Assembly (NCBI GenBank): GCA_030522415.1
Contig: CM060126.1
Location: 8,184,852-8,248,851, forward strand
Reading direction: 5' to 3'
Length of the DNA: 64,000 nucleotides
Source: Channallabes apus
Lineage: Eukaryota > Chordata > Actinopteri > Siluriformes > Clariidae
Shown here piece after piece: positions 62,533 through 64,000 of this stretch. The notes beneath the pieces were generated by a model. That model was not told the origin of the DNA. It saw only the letters and a list, made by a program, of their open reading frames with translations, and did not search any database. Each line of letters begins with the position of its first letter. Position 1 is the first letter of the stretch. The translations under genes and the position numbers were made by a program.

Positions 62533-64000
62533 TTACTAGATCTGACCGAGTTCGACAAGGACCATGATTTTACTGAACAGTGATAACAGAGCCATGAAGC
62601 CGAGACGAAAAGAACGGAGCGCGTGTCTCAAGTGAACTGAGCAAACTGACAGGACATTAATGGTAATTTATACAGTGCCACCTGTAGGATTAGAGAGGAA
62701 CAGGAACGTTGTGCCACCTCAAATGGCAAAAATATAATATGCGCCGTGTTATTAATAATTACTATTATTAGGGTGCTGTGAGACAAAAAAAACACTGTGA
62801 CCGTCAAAGTCAGGACAAATGCCTGTTATAATTCTTTTGGCGAGGGTGGAGTAAGATACAAATGAGCAAACAATTAATATGTGCTACAACATGGCGAGAA
62901 AGGGTTTCCATTCATTCCATTCCAGCCGTTTGTTTGTCTGTGAGCAATTGAGCAATAATTACAATTTAAAAATTAAATTAAAAGCAAATTATCTGACCAA
63001 TCAGATTGGAAAATTCAATAAAAAATGAACAATAAAACAGCAGTGATTCCTTTTTTTAAACAATCACGGTCATTCGAAGAAAATCTATACACGATTTTTA
63101 TCACCATTTCACTACACACACACATATATACACACAGACAGGATGTAGATTCCGCACACTTGGTCACAACATCTACTGCCAAGATCTCACATCCAGTGAA
63201 CGAGGTGTGAACGAGTGCAACGAGCCCAATTCGGAGATCACGCCTACATGAGAAGTGTGTCCTTTCAAAGTGAGCCAGACTGGTCAGTGGAACACGATCT
63301 CCCACAGTTCCTGGAGCAGAGCTGCCCTTTGTGCCTACTTTCTCAGACCGACACCTTCCTACACTGCAGAAGTTACACACACCTGTGAGGAAAGCTCTTT
63401 GAAGTAAAGGTGAATCAGATGGTCTGGTCAAAATCTAATTAAAAAGGATGAACTACAGCCTTATAGATAATACTATTTACATATTTTATATACAATAAAT
63501 GAATGATTTCTTTTGTTGATGTACATTAACCAAAGAGCCAAAGTACAACAGTTGTTAAAAATTTGCACCAGTGAAATCATTAACCATTAACATGGCAACC
63601 AAAACCCTTTCACAGATTCTTTAGATATTAAAGATGGTAAATTCTTGATACCCTCCCACATTGTTTTTCATATTTTGCTGCCGAAGAGCCAGACGTTCTG
63701 GCACTGAGAAGTCGTCGGGTGAGAGAGCATGTGGTGCTACGGACATTACAGTTCATCCCAAAAATATTTAGCGTTAGAAAGGTGAGGGCTCAAATGCAAC
63801 CATGGGGGGGCGCAATCCAGTGTCTTCTTGTGCCAGTCCCAAGTCCGGATAAATGCAGAGGGTTGTGCCAGGAAGGGCATCCGACGTAAAACATTTGCCA
63901 AATCAATGATGCGAATAAGAAATATCATTTCCATACCGGATCGGTCGTGGCCCGGGTTAACAACGACTGGAGTGAGTTAGATGAAGTGATGCAGAGCATC
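62533..64000. other. No gene seen; one dispersed repeat fragment
   Basis: 63815-63990 (GTGCCAGTCCCAAGTCCGGA, AGGGCATCCGACGTAAAACA, CGTGGCCCGGGTTAACAACG) is a widespread fish repeat, possibly the end of a non-LTR element, cut by the window edge. Confidence 0.45.

Overview
This is vertebrate nuclear DNA from a ray-finned fish. Two intron-containing genes read through canonical GT-AG splice sites, and the rest is dense in fish-type repeats: tRNA-headed SINEs, Tc1/mariner relics, hAT elements and many microsatellites. The repeat mix and the two proteins suggest an otophysan teleost (catfish- or characin-like), but the species call is only an inference.

Both genes lie on the minus strand. dlc (deltaC, a Notch ligand) runs from about 32.3 kb down to about 26.7 kb. 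All nine coding exons can be placed with matching phases, giving 669-672 residues. A compact promoter (octamer, GC box, TATA-like box) sits just above it. The 3' part of timm50 (mitochondrial import receptor subunit) runs from 54,492 down to the stop codon at 39,454. Eight coding exons give 255 residues; the N-terminal exons (targeting sequence and membrane segment) were not found. The order TIMM50 then Delta gene, on the same strand, matches what I recall of human TIMM50-DLL3.

Region by region. 1-27 kb holds no gene I can support. It carries SINEs (0.37, 2.0, 6.3, 6.9, 9.1, 9.6, 19.6 and 22.0 kb), Tc1 relics (1.2, 5.4, 7.0 and 13.4 kb), a complete hAT-type non-autonomous element with an exact 8-bp target duplication (3.2-4.7 kb), a LINE 3' fragment (19.7 kb), mariner-type relics (12.1, 17.1 and 24.7 kb), an AT-rich nested inverted repeat (10.6-11.1 kb) and a near-perfect foldback (15.35-15.52 kb). 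27-32 kb is dlc. 32.4-39 kb is the dlc upstream/timm50 downstream interval, with a GC-rich part and several small repeats. 39-54.5 kb is timm50; one intron holds a 1.58-kb Tc1 copy with a 300-codon frame, another holds a second SINE type with an exact 14-bp duplication. 54.5-64 kb is probably the upstream part of timm50 or its 5' flank, with a Tc1-like element at 61.1-62.5 kb that has nearly identical terminal repeats and only one premature stop.

No CRISPR array, operon, rRNA gene, free-standing tRNA gene or virus-like gene was recognised.
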